Shown: positions 1 through 4,357 of the stretch, one piece after another
Layout: each line of letters begins with the position of its first letter
Position numbering within the stretch: the first letter of the stretch is position 1
Assembly: GCA_964536215.1 (NCBI GenBank)
Contig: CAZHWT010000038.1
Location: 1 to 10,052 of the forward strand
From: CAZHWT01 sp964536215
GTDB lineage: Bacteria; Patescibacteriota; CAZHWT01
DNA length: 10,052 nucleotides
Direction: 5' to 3'
Translations under genes and position numbers: made by a program
Notes under the pieces: model-generated
What the model saw: only the letters and a program-made list of their open reading frames with translations
Databases searched by the model: none
Told to the model about the DNA's origin: nothing

Positions 1-78
1 CTCACTACTCACCCTTGTCCGTCCCGCCAGGGTCGGAACTCACCACTCACCTAGGCATCCTTGGGCTCCTAGGGGTCC

Positions 79-88
79 GGGGGGGGGG
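79..88. repeat. Homopolymer G10 run
   Basis: Ten consecutive G residues lie in an otherwise non-coding stretch, directly before the 9-bp minisatellite. Such runs are slippage-prone in vivo and error-prone in sequencing, so the exact length is uncertain. No gene lies close enough for a clear phase-variation role. Confidence 0.8.
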
Positions 89-93
89 AATGG

Positions 94-129
94 TGTATTG
101 GGCGTATTGGGTATATTAGGCATATTGGT
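94..129. repeat. 9-bp degenerate minisatellite, four copies
   Basis: Four head-to-tail copies are visible: TGTATTGGG, CGTATTGGG, TATATTAGG and CATATTGGT. The first two differ only at the first base and the later copies decay. With the G10 run and the ATTCG field this fills the gene-free 1-381 stretch, in which I see no coding region, RNA gene or terminator. Confidence 0.7.
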
Positions 130-145
130 AATAGTGGCTCAGTTC

Positions 146-297
146 ATTCGTACTATTCGCATATTCGTAGCATTCGCATTGCCATTCGTAATTCGGATGT
201 TACTTATTCGCAATTCGCATCATTCGGGCCAGAATTCGCATCATTCGTATCCGTATTCGTAGCTATAAACTAAAAACGATAAACGAAAAACTATTCG
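146..297. repeat. ATTCG-rich degenerate repeat field
   Basis: ATTCG occurs 13 times, starting at 146, 155, 163, 172, 184, 191, 206, 213, 222, 234, 243, 255 and 293, usually 7-12 bp apart and mostly followed by TA or CA. It looks like a decayed short tandem repeat. The same word is the core of the perfect GTGATTC array at the right end of the window. No ORF or promoter function is evident inside it. Confidence 0.75.
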
Positions 298-339
298 TAA
301 TTGAACCGCAAACTTTCTCCACTAAGTAACTAATAAACT

Positions 340-358
340 CAAGCAGCTCCGCTGCTTG
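340..358. repeat. Small perfect hairpin ahead of comF
   Basis: CAAGCAGC and GCTGCTTG form a perfect 8-bp stem around a TCC loop, ending 24 bases before the preferred comF ATG. There is no T-tract, so it is not a standard terminator. It resembles other mini-palindromes in intergenic regions of this window (CAAAC-TTC-GTTTG, CAAAGC-CTC-GCTTTG), so it may belong to a dispersed family rather than being a comF control element. Confidence 0.5.
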
Positions 359-381
359 ACTCCCAGGTGTACCATAAACCC

Positions 382-1074
382 ATGCCACCCCAGATACCTG
401 CAAGCCTCAAAGATCTCCTTTTTCCTAAACTCTGCGTCGGCTGCAAAAAATCCGGCACCTTGCTCTGCGACGAGTGTCAGCTCAAAGTTCAATATATCTA
501 TGCCCAAGTCTGCCCGGTTTGCCGTGGCGAATCCATTGGCGGCCGTACCCATCCTGGCTGCCAGACCAAGTGGGGGATAGACGGACTTATTTCTTTAGCC
601 TATTACCGTGGCCCTGTTCGCAACCTTATCCGTCAACTCAAATACCACGGCGCCACCGTCACTCAAGAGCTTATCACTCAACTCATCCGAACCTACTCCC
701 AGCACGAAAGTCTCTACTTGCCTCCCGCCATTATCACCTCAATTCCACTCTTTAGCACCAACCAAAACCACCGTGGCTTTAACCAAGCCGACGTTATTGC
801 CCAAGCCTTGTCGACCTCGACCCATTATCCGTTTGTTCCCGATATCCTCAAAAGAAGTAAAAACACCCCATCTCAAACCAAATTAACCAAATTGCAACGT
901 CAGCAAAATATGCTCGGCGCCTTCCAAATTAACACCTCAGAAAACATCAAAAACGCCACCTTCATTGTTGTCGACGACGTCTTTACCACCGGTGCCACTC
1001 TCCGTGAAGCCGCCAAAACCCTCAAACACTCCGGTGCCTCAAATGTATATGGCTTTACTGTAGCCCAAGACTAA
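382..1074 (+). CDS. comF: ComF family phosphoribosyltransferase-like protein
   Basis: The 230-residue protein has the ComF layout. An N-terminal zinc-ribbon-like region has cysteine pairs at C18/C21, C29/C32 and C44/C47 plus C60, after a typical DLLFPKLCVGC opening. A type I phosphoribosyltransferase fold follows, with the PRPP-binding signature VVDDVFTTGAT at about 196-206. Family members (ComFC/GntX) are cytosolic proteins needed for natural transformation in several bacteria, acting after DNA uptake; the biochemical role is unsettled. Length is normal and the gene looks intact. I prefer ATG 382, since residues from there fit the family start; an in-frame GTG at 367 would add five residues. 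No good Shine-Dalgarno is present. A weak promoter may be TTGAAC 301-306 with TAAGTA 323-328. No other competence gene lies nearby. Confidence 0.9.
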   Translation: MPPQIPASLKDLLFPKLCVGCKKSGTLLCDECQLKVQYIYAQVCPVCRGESIGGRTHPGCQTKWGIDGLISLAYYRGPVRNLIRQLKYHGATVTQELITQLIRTYSQHESLYLPPAIITSIPLFSTNQNHRGFNQADVIAQALSTSTHYPFVPDILKRSKNTPSQTKLTKLQRQQNMLGAFQINTSENIKNATFIVVDDVFTTGATLREAAKTLKHSGASNVYGFTVAQD

Positions 1075-1085
1075 CGTAGCTGCTA

Positions 1086-1114
1086 TTGACAAAAAACTTA
1101 TAGTATGATATATA
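1086..1114 (+). promoter_or_regulatory. Strong sigma-70 type promoter of the ncRNA
   Basis: A perfect -35 TTGACA (1086-1091) is separated by 17 bp from TATATA (1109-1114), which also has a TG extended -10 at 1106-1107. The predicted transcription start is about 1121. It begins only 11 bp after the comF stop codon and no plus-strand CDS follows, so it should drive the non-coding RNA ending at 1336. Confidence 0.8.
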
Positions 1115-1120
1115 TAGAAC

Positions 1121-1336
1121 TATCAGCTGGGTCTGCAAGCTGACGAGCCCTAAGACCCTAAGGATGAGACATCCCCGTCGGAGGATGTCTAACCTGGCGG
1201 ACACCACTAGGACCTCATAACACGGATGGATTTTCCTCCGTCGCATTGAGCGAGTGGAAGGAGGCTAACCTCCTGCGCTGATTAATATTCCGACTTATTT
1301 TAATTATCGCCGGGCCTATGTGCCCGGCTTATTTTT
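1121..1336 (+). ncRNA. Structured non-coding RNA of unrecognised family, about 215 nt
   Basis: A consensus promoter and a strong terminator bracket a transcript with no convincing ORF. Helices read directly from the sequence are: ATCAGC 1122-1127 with GCTGAT 1277-1282, closing the molecule; GGGTCT 1129-1134 with AGACCC 1153-1158; AGACATCC 1167-1174 with GGATGTCT 1183-1190; CCACT 1204-1208 with AGTGG 1253-1257; ACGGA 1222-1226 with TCCGT 1237-1241, nested inside the last; and AGGAGG 1259-1264 with CCTCCT 1269-1274 around a CTAA loop. This suggests a closed multibranch fold. I could not match it to RNase P, SRP, tmRNA or common riboswitch cores. A 6S-like RNA that cannot be recognised by eye remains possible. 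No plus-strand gene follows within reach, so it acts in trans if functional. Confidence 0.65.
1309..1336 (+). terminator. Rho-independent terminator of the ncRNA
   Basis: GCCGGGC (1309-1315) and GCCCGGC (1322-1328) form a perfect GC-rich 7-bp stem around a CTATGT loop, followed by TTATTTTT (1329-1336). There is no T-tract on the opposite strand, so it acts on plus-strand transcription. Confidence 0.92.
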
Positions 1337-1560
1337 ACCCAAAATACACGTTTACCCATACCCTTACATGCAAGCTTCAAGCTCAGCGCTATCCGACCAC
1401 ATGCCCTAGGGTGGGGCGGCTCAAAGACAGGGGAGTATACAAATAGCCGACGATATTACTACTATCATTCTGACCAGCGCACCTATGGCTGGCCTAGGTC
1501 GTCATATACAGAGTGGCATTTTTATCTGCGTCGCTCTGTCACTCTTGCTCGGTATAAAAA

Positions 1561-1986
1561 CTACAAAATTCTCTCTGTCAAAGTGTTATGCACCGGCTTA
1601 TTATTCACATAGTATCGCACGTGTGCATAACGAGGCCGATTTTCAAGATAATCCGCCTCAAACATTTTGTCATAGGCTTCCTGTTCAAAACAGCTCAGTA
1701 AATACGCCTGTTTACGAGTCTTTCTCCGCCAAATTAACCAATAACAACTTTCTACCAGCCTAAATACCCATGCCCCTACCAGTAACAGTTCCTTCTGCTG
1801 AGCAAAATGGATCAGTTCATGAGTAATAATTGCCTCTCGCAGCTCCGGCTCAATCTTTTTAGTTGTCAAAATAAACGGGAAAAACGCCCCAGCCTTAGCC
1901 TGGCCTTGCAGACCCTTCAGCCTACTCGACCAATACATATAGGCATCAGCCTCAATCTCAATATAATTACGGTGAAACCTAATCAT
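1561..1986 (-). CDS. Small HExxH metallopeptidase-like membrane-associated protein
   Basis: A protein of about 141 residues has a zincin-type motif ITHELIHFAQQ (H56, E57, H60) and, about 40 residues later, FEQEAY (100-105), whose glutamate E103 could be the third zinc ligand. Between them residues 67-86 form a hydrophobic segment rich in Leu, Val and Trp, probably one membrane helix or a membrane-docking helix. The order (HExxH plus QQ, hydrophobic stretch, basic RRKTRK, FExEAY) resembles short uncharacterised proteins of Bacteroidetes and CPR genomes; substrate unknown. ATG 1986 is preferred because MIRFHRNYIEI starts the recognisable part; in-frame ATG 2022 or TTG 2037 would add 12 or 17 residues. 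No SD, clear promoter or terminator was found. It stands alone, convergent with the ncRNA and downstream of the tRNA array. Confidence 0.72.
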   Translation of the reverse strand: MIRFHRNYIEIEADAYMYWSSRLKGLQGQAKAGAFFPFILTTKKIEPELREAIITHELIHFAQQKELLLVGAWVFRLVESCYWLIWRRKTRKQAYLLSCFEQEAYDKMFEADYLENRPRYAHVRYYVNNKPVHNTLTERIL

Positions 1987-2070
1987 CACGCCAAAGCTTC
2001 GCGCTTTAAAAGACCCAAGCATCCAAACAAATCCCAAGGAGAAATCTTAATAATTGAACCTTTTAACTTT

Positions 2071-2108
2071 CCTTGGATTCTTGACCCCTTGGATACTTGG
2101 ATTCTTCC
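2071..2108. repeat. CTTGGATTCTTG-type minisatellite
   Basis: Three overlapping copies of a CTTGGATwCTTG word occur: CCTTGGATTCTTG at 2071, CCTTGGATACTTG at 2088 and CTTGGATTCTTCC at 2096. Related words recur at 3115-3132 and 4799-4827, so this is a dispersed intergenic simple-repeat type of this genome. Confidence 0.6.
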
Positions 2109-2149
2109 AAAAGCATACTCACAAGCCAAGCTTGTGACCATGCTTTTGG
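2107..2149 (-). terminator. Long trailer hairpin starting at the CCA of tRNA-Ser(CGA)
   Basis: Read on the minus strand, CCAAAAGCAT pairs with ATGCTTTTGG (10 bp). Then comes a 3x3 internal loop and CACAAGC pairs with GCTTGTG (7 bp) around a 3-base loop. The 5' arm begins with the encoded CCA of tRNA-Ser(CGA), so the precursor's 3' end would be base-paired. No T-tract follows, so it may be a processing or stability stem rather than a classical terminator. Confidence 0.6.
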
Positions 2150-2236
2150 CGGAGGGGGAGGGATTCGAACCCCCGGTAGGCTTGCGCCTACATTTGTTTT
2201 CGAAACAAACGCACTAGACCACTATGCGACCCCTCC
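2147..2236 (-). tRNA. tRNA-Ser(CGA)
   Basis: This is a full class II cloverleaf on the minus strand. Acceptor GGAGGGG pairs with CCCCTCC, discriminator G is followed by an encoded CCA (2147-2149), and the D arm is GCA..TGC. Anticodon stem TTTGT/ACAAA holds loop TTCGAAA with anticodon CGA (complement of 2200-2202), reading UCG. There is a long variable arm (GTAGGC..GCCTAC) and T loop TTCGAAT; the T stem has one G-U pair. It is the last tRNA of the five-gene array and its CCA is the base of a trailer hairpin. Confidence 0.95.
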
Positions 2237-2260
2237 AAGCCAAGCAGAGCTTGGAAATAG

Positions 2261-2344
2261 TAAGATCCAAGTTACAAGATCCAACCCTAATTTTTAAATT
2301 TTAGAGCTTAACCCTTATGTTTGTATCTTGTAACTTGTATCTTA
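2261..2344. repeat. Long inverted repeat in the Arg-Ser tRNA spacer
   Basis: Arms 2261-2282 and 2323-2344 are reverse complements at 20 of 22 positions, separated by a 40-base AT-rich loop. It nearly fills the 131-bp spacer between tRNA-Arg(CCG) and tRNA-Ser(CGA). In the array transcript it would form a long stem, a plausible double-stranded processing site; that role is inferred. Confidence 0.75.
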
Positions 2345-2367
2345 CACCTTGAGCCATCAGGCTCTCC

Positions 2368-2444
2368 TGGTGTACTCGATAGGACTCGAACCTACGACCT
2401 TCAGTTCCGGAAACTGACGCTCTATCCAGCTGAGCTACGAGTAC
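2368..2444 (-). tRNA. tRNA-Arg(CCG)
   Basis: The 77-nt class I cloverleaf has acceptor GTACTCG/CGAGTAC, discriminator A, encoded CCA (2368-2370), a D loop with AGCTGGATAGA including the arginine-typical A20, and anticodon stem TCAGT/ACTGA around TTCCGGA, giving anticodon CCG for codon CGG. The T arm is GTAGG-TTCGAGT-CCTAT. It is the only non-serine member of the array, fourth of five in transcription order. Confidence 0.95.
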
Positions 2445-2471
2445 AAAACAAGCTTGCAGCTTGCAAGGCAC

Positions 2472-2516
2472 AAGAGTCCAATCGCCAAAAACCATCCCGT
2501 TGGCATTTGGACTCTT
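2472..2516 (-). repeat. Spacer hairpin, copy A (Ser(GGA)-Arg spacer)
   Basis: The 45-nt imperfect hairpin has 17-base arms and an 11-base loop. On the minus strand 16 of 17 positions pair, counting one G-U. It is the diverged version of the hairpin at 2658-2702 and 2847-2891. Its change at the sixth arm position restores a pair that is mismatched in those copies, which suggests selection for the stem. Confidence 0.65.
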
Positions 2517-2536
2517 ATGCCTTGGCATTTATTTTC

Positions 2537-2624
2537 TGGCGGAGAGGGAGAGATTCGAACTCTCGGTGCCTTGCGACACACACGCTTTCCAAGCGTGCGC
2601 ACTAGACCACTATGCGACCTCTCC
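2537..2624 (-). tRNA. tRNA-Ser(GGA)
   Basis: The 88-nt class II cloverleaf has acceptor GGAGAGG/CCTCTCC, discriminator G, encoded CCA at 2537-2539, and anticodon stem CACGC/GCGTG with loop TTGGAAA. Anticodon GGA reads UCC and UCU. The variable arm is long and the T loop is TTCGAAT. The D-arm segment is nearly identical to the other serine tRNAs here, pointing to tandem duplication followed by anticodon-arm and variable-arm divergence. Confidence 0.95.
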
Positions 2625-2650
2625 AAGGCCAAACTTCGTTTGCAAGAAAT

Positions 2651-2749
2651 AAGAAACAAGAGTCCAATCGCCAAAAACCATCCCCTTGGCATTTGGGCTC
2701 TTATACCTTGGCATTTATCCTTTTGGCGGAGGGGGAGAGATTCGAACTC
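2651..2749. repeat. 99-bp direct repeat, copy B (spacer plus tRNA 3' part)
   Basis: Positions 2651-2749 are identical to 2840-2938, an offset of 189 bp. The unit comprises most of the spacer, including an imperfect hairpin at 2658-2702, and continues through the CCA, acceptor and T arm of the next tRNA-Ser. On the minus strand 15 of 17 arm positions of the hairpin pair. Identity over non-coding spacer points to recent duplication or gene conversion. Confidence 0.9.
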
Positions 2750-2813
2750 CCGGAGAGCTTGCACCCTCATCTGTTTTCAAGACAGACGCACTAGACCACT
2801 ATGCGACCCCTCC
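2724..2813 (-). tRNA. tRNA-Ser(TGA)
   Basis: The 90-nt class II cloverleaf has acceptor GGAGGGG/CCCCTCC, discriminator G, encoded CCA at 2724-2726, and anticodon stem TCTGT/ACAGA around CTTGAAA. Anticodon UGA reads UCA and by wobble other UCN codons. The variable arm GAGGGTGCAAGCTCTC is long. It is second in the array's transcription order and lies in the 189-bp duplicated unit. Confidence 0.95.
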
Positions 2814-2839
2814 ACAGCAAGCTTCCACTTGCAAGTAGA

Positions 2840-2938
2840 AAGAAACAAGAGTCCAATCGCCAAAAACCATCCCCTTGGCATTTGGGCTCTTATACCTTGG
2901 CATTTATCCTTTTGGCGGAGGGGGAGAGATTCGAACTC
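2840..2938. repeat. 99-bp direct repeat, copy C (spacer plus tRNA 3' part)
   Basis: This is the second copy of the unit at 2651-2749. It includes the spacer hairpin at 2847-2891 and the 3' part of tRNA-Ser(GCT). Divergence begins inside the T stem, where the two tRNAs carry different but still pairing sequences. Confidence 0.9.
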
Positions 2939-3004
2939 TCGAGGGGAGAAACCTCCCCTAGCGGTTTAGCAAACCACCGCACTAGGCCACTATGCGACCC
3001 CTCC
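2913..3004 (-). tRNA. tRNA-Ser(GCT)
   Basis: The 92-nt class II cloverleaf has acceptor GGAGGGG/CCCCTCC, discriminator G and encoded CCA at 2913-2915. Anticodon stem GTGGT/ACCGC includes one U-G pair and holds loop TTGCTAA. Anticodon GCU reads AGC and AGU. The variable arm is long (GGGGAG..CTCCCC). It is the promoter-proximal gene of the array, about 144 nt after the predicted start. Confidence 0.95.
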
Positions 3005-3154
3005 ACGGCCAAAATTCGCTTTGGAAGCATCCACCCCAATTAAATCGGGGTCCAAAGACTCAACCATCCAAGTAAGCAAGGAGCATCCTTAAAATTAATC
3101 CATACTACTTGCTAGGATCCTTGGTTTCTTGAAACTTTCTACCAAAGCGCAGCT

Positions 3155-3183
3155 AGTATACCAGAGCAGCATGCCCAATTCAA
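3155..3183 (-). promoter_or_regulatory. Promoter of the serine tRNA array
   Basis: On the minus strand TTGAAT (3183-3178) is followed after 17 bp by TATACT (3160-3155), which carries a TGG extended -10. The predicted start is near 3148. It faces the five-tRNA array and no other promoter of this quality was seen between the genes, so the array is probably one transcript. Confidence 0.75.
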
Positions 3184-3256
3184 TCAAATGTAACAGGTGT
3201 ATAGAGCCCTAGACATCAAGATTACATCTAAATGGGTATTGTTGCCAAAATCATAG

Positions 3257-3262
3257 TATAAT
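3257..3262 (+). promoter_or_regulatory. -10 box TATAAT of the 3281 gene
   Basis: A perfect TATAAT ends 18 bases before the ATG, predicting a start near 3269 and a leader of only about 12 nt without a Shine-Dalgarno. No convincing -35 is found at 16-18 bp. Confidence 0.55.
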
Positions 3263-3280
3263 CACCACATAACCCGCTTT

Positions 3281-3940
3281 ATGCCCGATCAGCTGCCCGA
3301 CAATCAAGTTGAATCTTCAGACTCCATCGATTCGCGTTTACAGGCCATTCATCGACGAGCCAGCCAGGTAAATTCGACCGGCCTAGGCAATACCTTGCGC
3401 CAGCCTGCCACAGCACTGCACACGTGGTCTTCTCCAGGCCGGCTTTATGACCCCAAAACACCGCAATGGTATCTAGGGCTCTTTGCCATCGGCCTAGTTG
3501 GTGTAATAGCCTTTGCCATACTTCGTGAGTTTATGCTTATCTTAGTAACAGTAGCCGCCATTTTTGTCTACTACGCACTAGCTAGAGTAGAGCCCAGCAG
3601 CGTAGAGCATACAATTTATTCAGACGGCATAGCTTCCGGCGGGCGCAAATATCTCTGGGAGGAACTACGAAGTTATTGGATCTACCTCGATCGAGGCCAA
3701 CCCATGTTACGGGTCGATACCAAAAAACACTTTCCTCACACTCTAGAAATCCTTCTCTCAGATATCCCTGCCGAGCAAATTGACCAAGTATTGGGAAAGC
3801 ATCTTCCCAGCCTAGAGCAACCTGCCTCCGAAGCCGGCCTTATGGCCGATAACGCTCTCGTCTCTGTGGCCAATAAAATACCCTTCCGCGGTAAGTTGAT
3901 TAAGTGGGTAGAAAACAGCACTGGAACCAAGCTGGACTAA
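3281..3940 (+). CDS. Two-helix membrane protein with PH-like (DUF5673-type) domain
   Basis: The 219-residue protein has a polar N-terminal tail (1-60), two adjacent transmembrane helices (about 63-81 and 84-101) joined by a very short turn, then a soluble part. Residues about 105-176 read as a small beta-rich domain ending in a helix (SVEHTIYSDGIASGG, YLWEELRSYWI, TLEILL, AEQIDQVLGKHLP). This pattern matches bacterial PH-like/DUF5673 domains that follow paired helices in many CPR membrane proteins. Tail and domain probably both face the cytoplasm. Function is unknown. ATG 3281 is the only sensible start and lacks an SD. The gene is monocistronic, between two minus-strand tRNA loci, with a small CAAAGC-CTC-GCTTTG hairpin just after its stop. 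The domain name is from pattern memory, not a search. Confidence 0.8.
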   Translation: MPDQLPDNQVESSDSIDSRLQAIHRRASQVNSTGLGNTLRQPATALHTWSSPGRLYDPKTPQWYLGLFAIGLVGVIAFAILREFMLILVTVAAIFVYYALARVEPSSVEHTIYSDGIASGGRKYLWEELRSYWIYLDRGQPMLRVDTKKHFPHTLEILLSDIPAEQIDQVLGKHLPSLEQPASEAGLMADNALVSVANKIPFRGKLIKWVENSTGTKLD

Positions 3941-3949
3941 CTCTAGAAT

Positions 3950-3964
3950 CAAAGCCTCGCTTTG
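3950..3964. repeat. Mini-palindrome CAAAGC-CTC-GCTTTG
   Basis: A perfect 6-bp stem with a 3-base loop lies 10 bases after the 3281-gene stop and has no T-tract. Its right half and flank (3957-3974) repeat 3016-3033 with one mismatch in 18 bases, so it belongs to a dispersed intergenic element. The rest of 3941-4164 shows no gene. Confidence 0.55.
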
Positions 3965-4039
3965 GAAGAATCCAAGCGTTCAACTATCTAATTATTAGGT
4001 AGTAAAAGCAACAAACAAACCATTCCCAATCCACCCTTT

Positions 4040-4074
4040 CCTTCAACCTTCAACCTTCACTCTTCAACCTTACC
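4040..4074. repeat. 7-bp tandem repeat CCTTCAA, five copies
   Basis: Consecutive units are CCTTCAA, CCTTCAA, CCTTCAC, TCTTCAA and CCTTACC. The array sits in the gene-free interval between the 3281 gene and the tRNA-Arg(GCG) locus. No function is evident. Confidence 0.75.
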
Positions 4075-4164
4075 CCCTCAGTGGGTTCTTGAGTCTTTTG
4101 CACACTTCAGCACAATAGCACTCTCTCAGTCAGCGGAGCTCGGAAATTCAATGCAGCAGATAAA

Positions 4165-4207
4165 CCAGAAGTCTAATCACGACTAATCGTCATAATCAGA
4201 CTCCTGG
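4165..4207 (-). terminator. 19-bp hairpin after the tRNA-like segment
   Basis: On the minus strand 19 bases (4207-4189) pair without mismatch to 4183-4165 around a GATTA loop. Four of the pairs are G-U, which exist only in minus-strand RNA; the plus-strand version would have four A-C mismatches. That makes this a strand-specific RNA structure. It is followed by TTTAT (4164-4160), a weak T-tract, so a terminator role is plausible. The 5' arm begins with the CCA of the tRNA 3'-end copy. Confidence 0.7.
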
Positions 4208-4320
4208 TGCACCCGGTAGGATGCTGACGATGTCAGATTCAGAGTTCACGTTATTACAATCGTTGTCATAATAACACTCTCCTCTTCACCGAACCTAAAA
4301 AGCTCTTATCAGCGGGGTGC
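4205..4320 (-). ncRNA. tRNA-Arg-derived, tRNA-like folded segment
   Basis: Between the tRNA-Arg(GCG) terminator and the 19-bp hairpin lies a minus-strand segment starting GCACCCC (4320-4314) and ending CGGGTGC-A-CCA (4215-4205). GCACCC and GGGTGC pair as in the neighbouring tRNA acceptor. The last 18 bases equal the real tRNA's 3' end. Inside are AGAGT plus GTTATTA (4280-4269) pairing with TAATAAC and ACTCT (4256-4241, with a 4-base bulge), and a CTGAC-ATC-GTCAG hairpin (4236-4224). A TTAGGTTCG string near the 5' side could pair with CCTA as a T stem whose loop is interrupted by about 70 bases. There is no anticodon arm. It is either a degenerate tRNA or attachment scar, or a tRNA-like small RNA; I cannot decide. 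Confidence 0.4.
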
Positions 4321-4322
4321 AC

Positions 4323-4357
4323 AAAAATACCCCCATGTTCACACATGAGGGTATTTT
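4323..4357 (-). terminator. Terminator of tRNA-Arg(GCG)
   Basis: On the minus strand AAAATACCC pairs with GGGTATTTT (9 bp), then one mismatch, then CATGT with ACATG (5 bp) around a four-base GTGA loop. The 3' arm ends in a TTTTT run (4327-4323). The stem begins at the terminal A of the encoded CCA, so trailer and terminator coincide. Confidence 0.85.

Noticed and set aside
1164..1220. An 18-codon ORF (MRHPRRRMSNLADTTRTS) inside the ncRNA
   Set aside because: AAGG abuts the ATG with no spacing, and the codons overlap the strongest hairpin (1167-1190), whose pairing better explains the sequence.
1055..1246. Minus-strand 63-residue ORF
   Set aside because: It overlaps the comF end and the ncRNA promoter, shows no domain, and has no SD.
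1121..1336. RNase P RNA, SRP RNA or tmRNA
   Set aside because: It is too short for RNase P and lacks the GAGGAAAGUCC and ACAGAAA cores; the CCCGGCTTA string is the terminator stem. There is no SRP GGAA-loop consensus, and no tRNA-like ends or tag ORF.
2472..2938. CRISPR-like array
   Set aside because: The regular repeats contain tRNA genes and are 189 bp apart. There are no short spacers of uniform size and no cas genes.
2454..2969. Long plus-strand ORFs across the tRNA array
   Set aside because: They run antisense through five clear tRNA genes, and their repeated peptide (GRGRDSNSR) is simply the reverse of the tRNA T arm and acceptor.
4205..4320. tmRNA or permuted tmRNA
   Set aside because: CTGAT and GGTTCG near the 5' side recall tmRNA, but the segment is only 116 nt, has no tag reading frame, and lacks an intact T arm at its 3' end.
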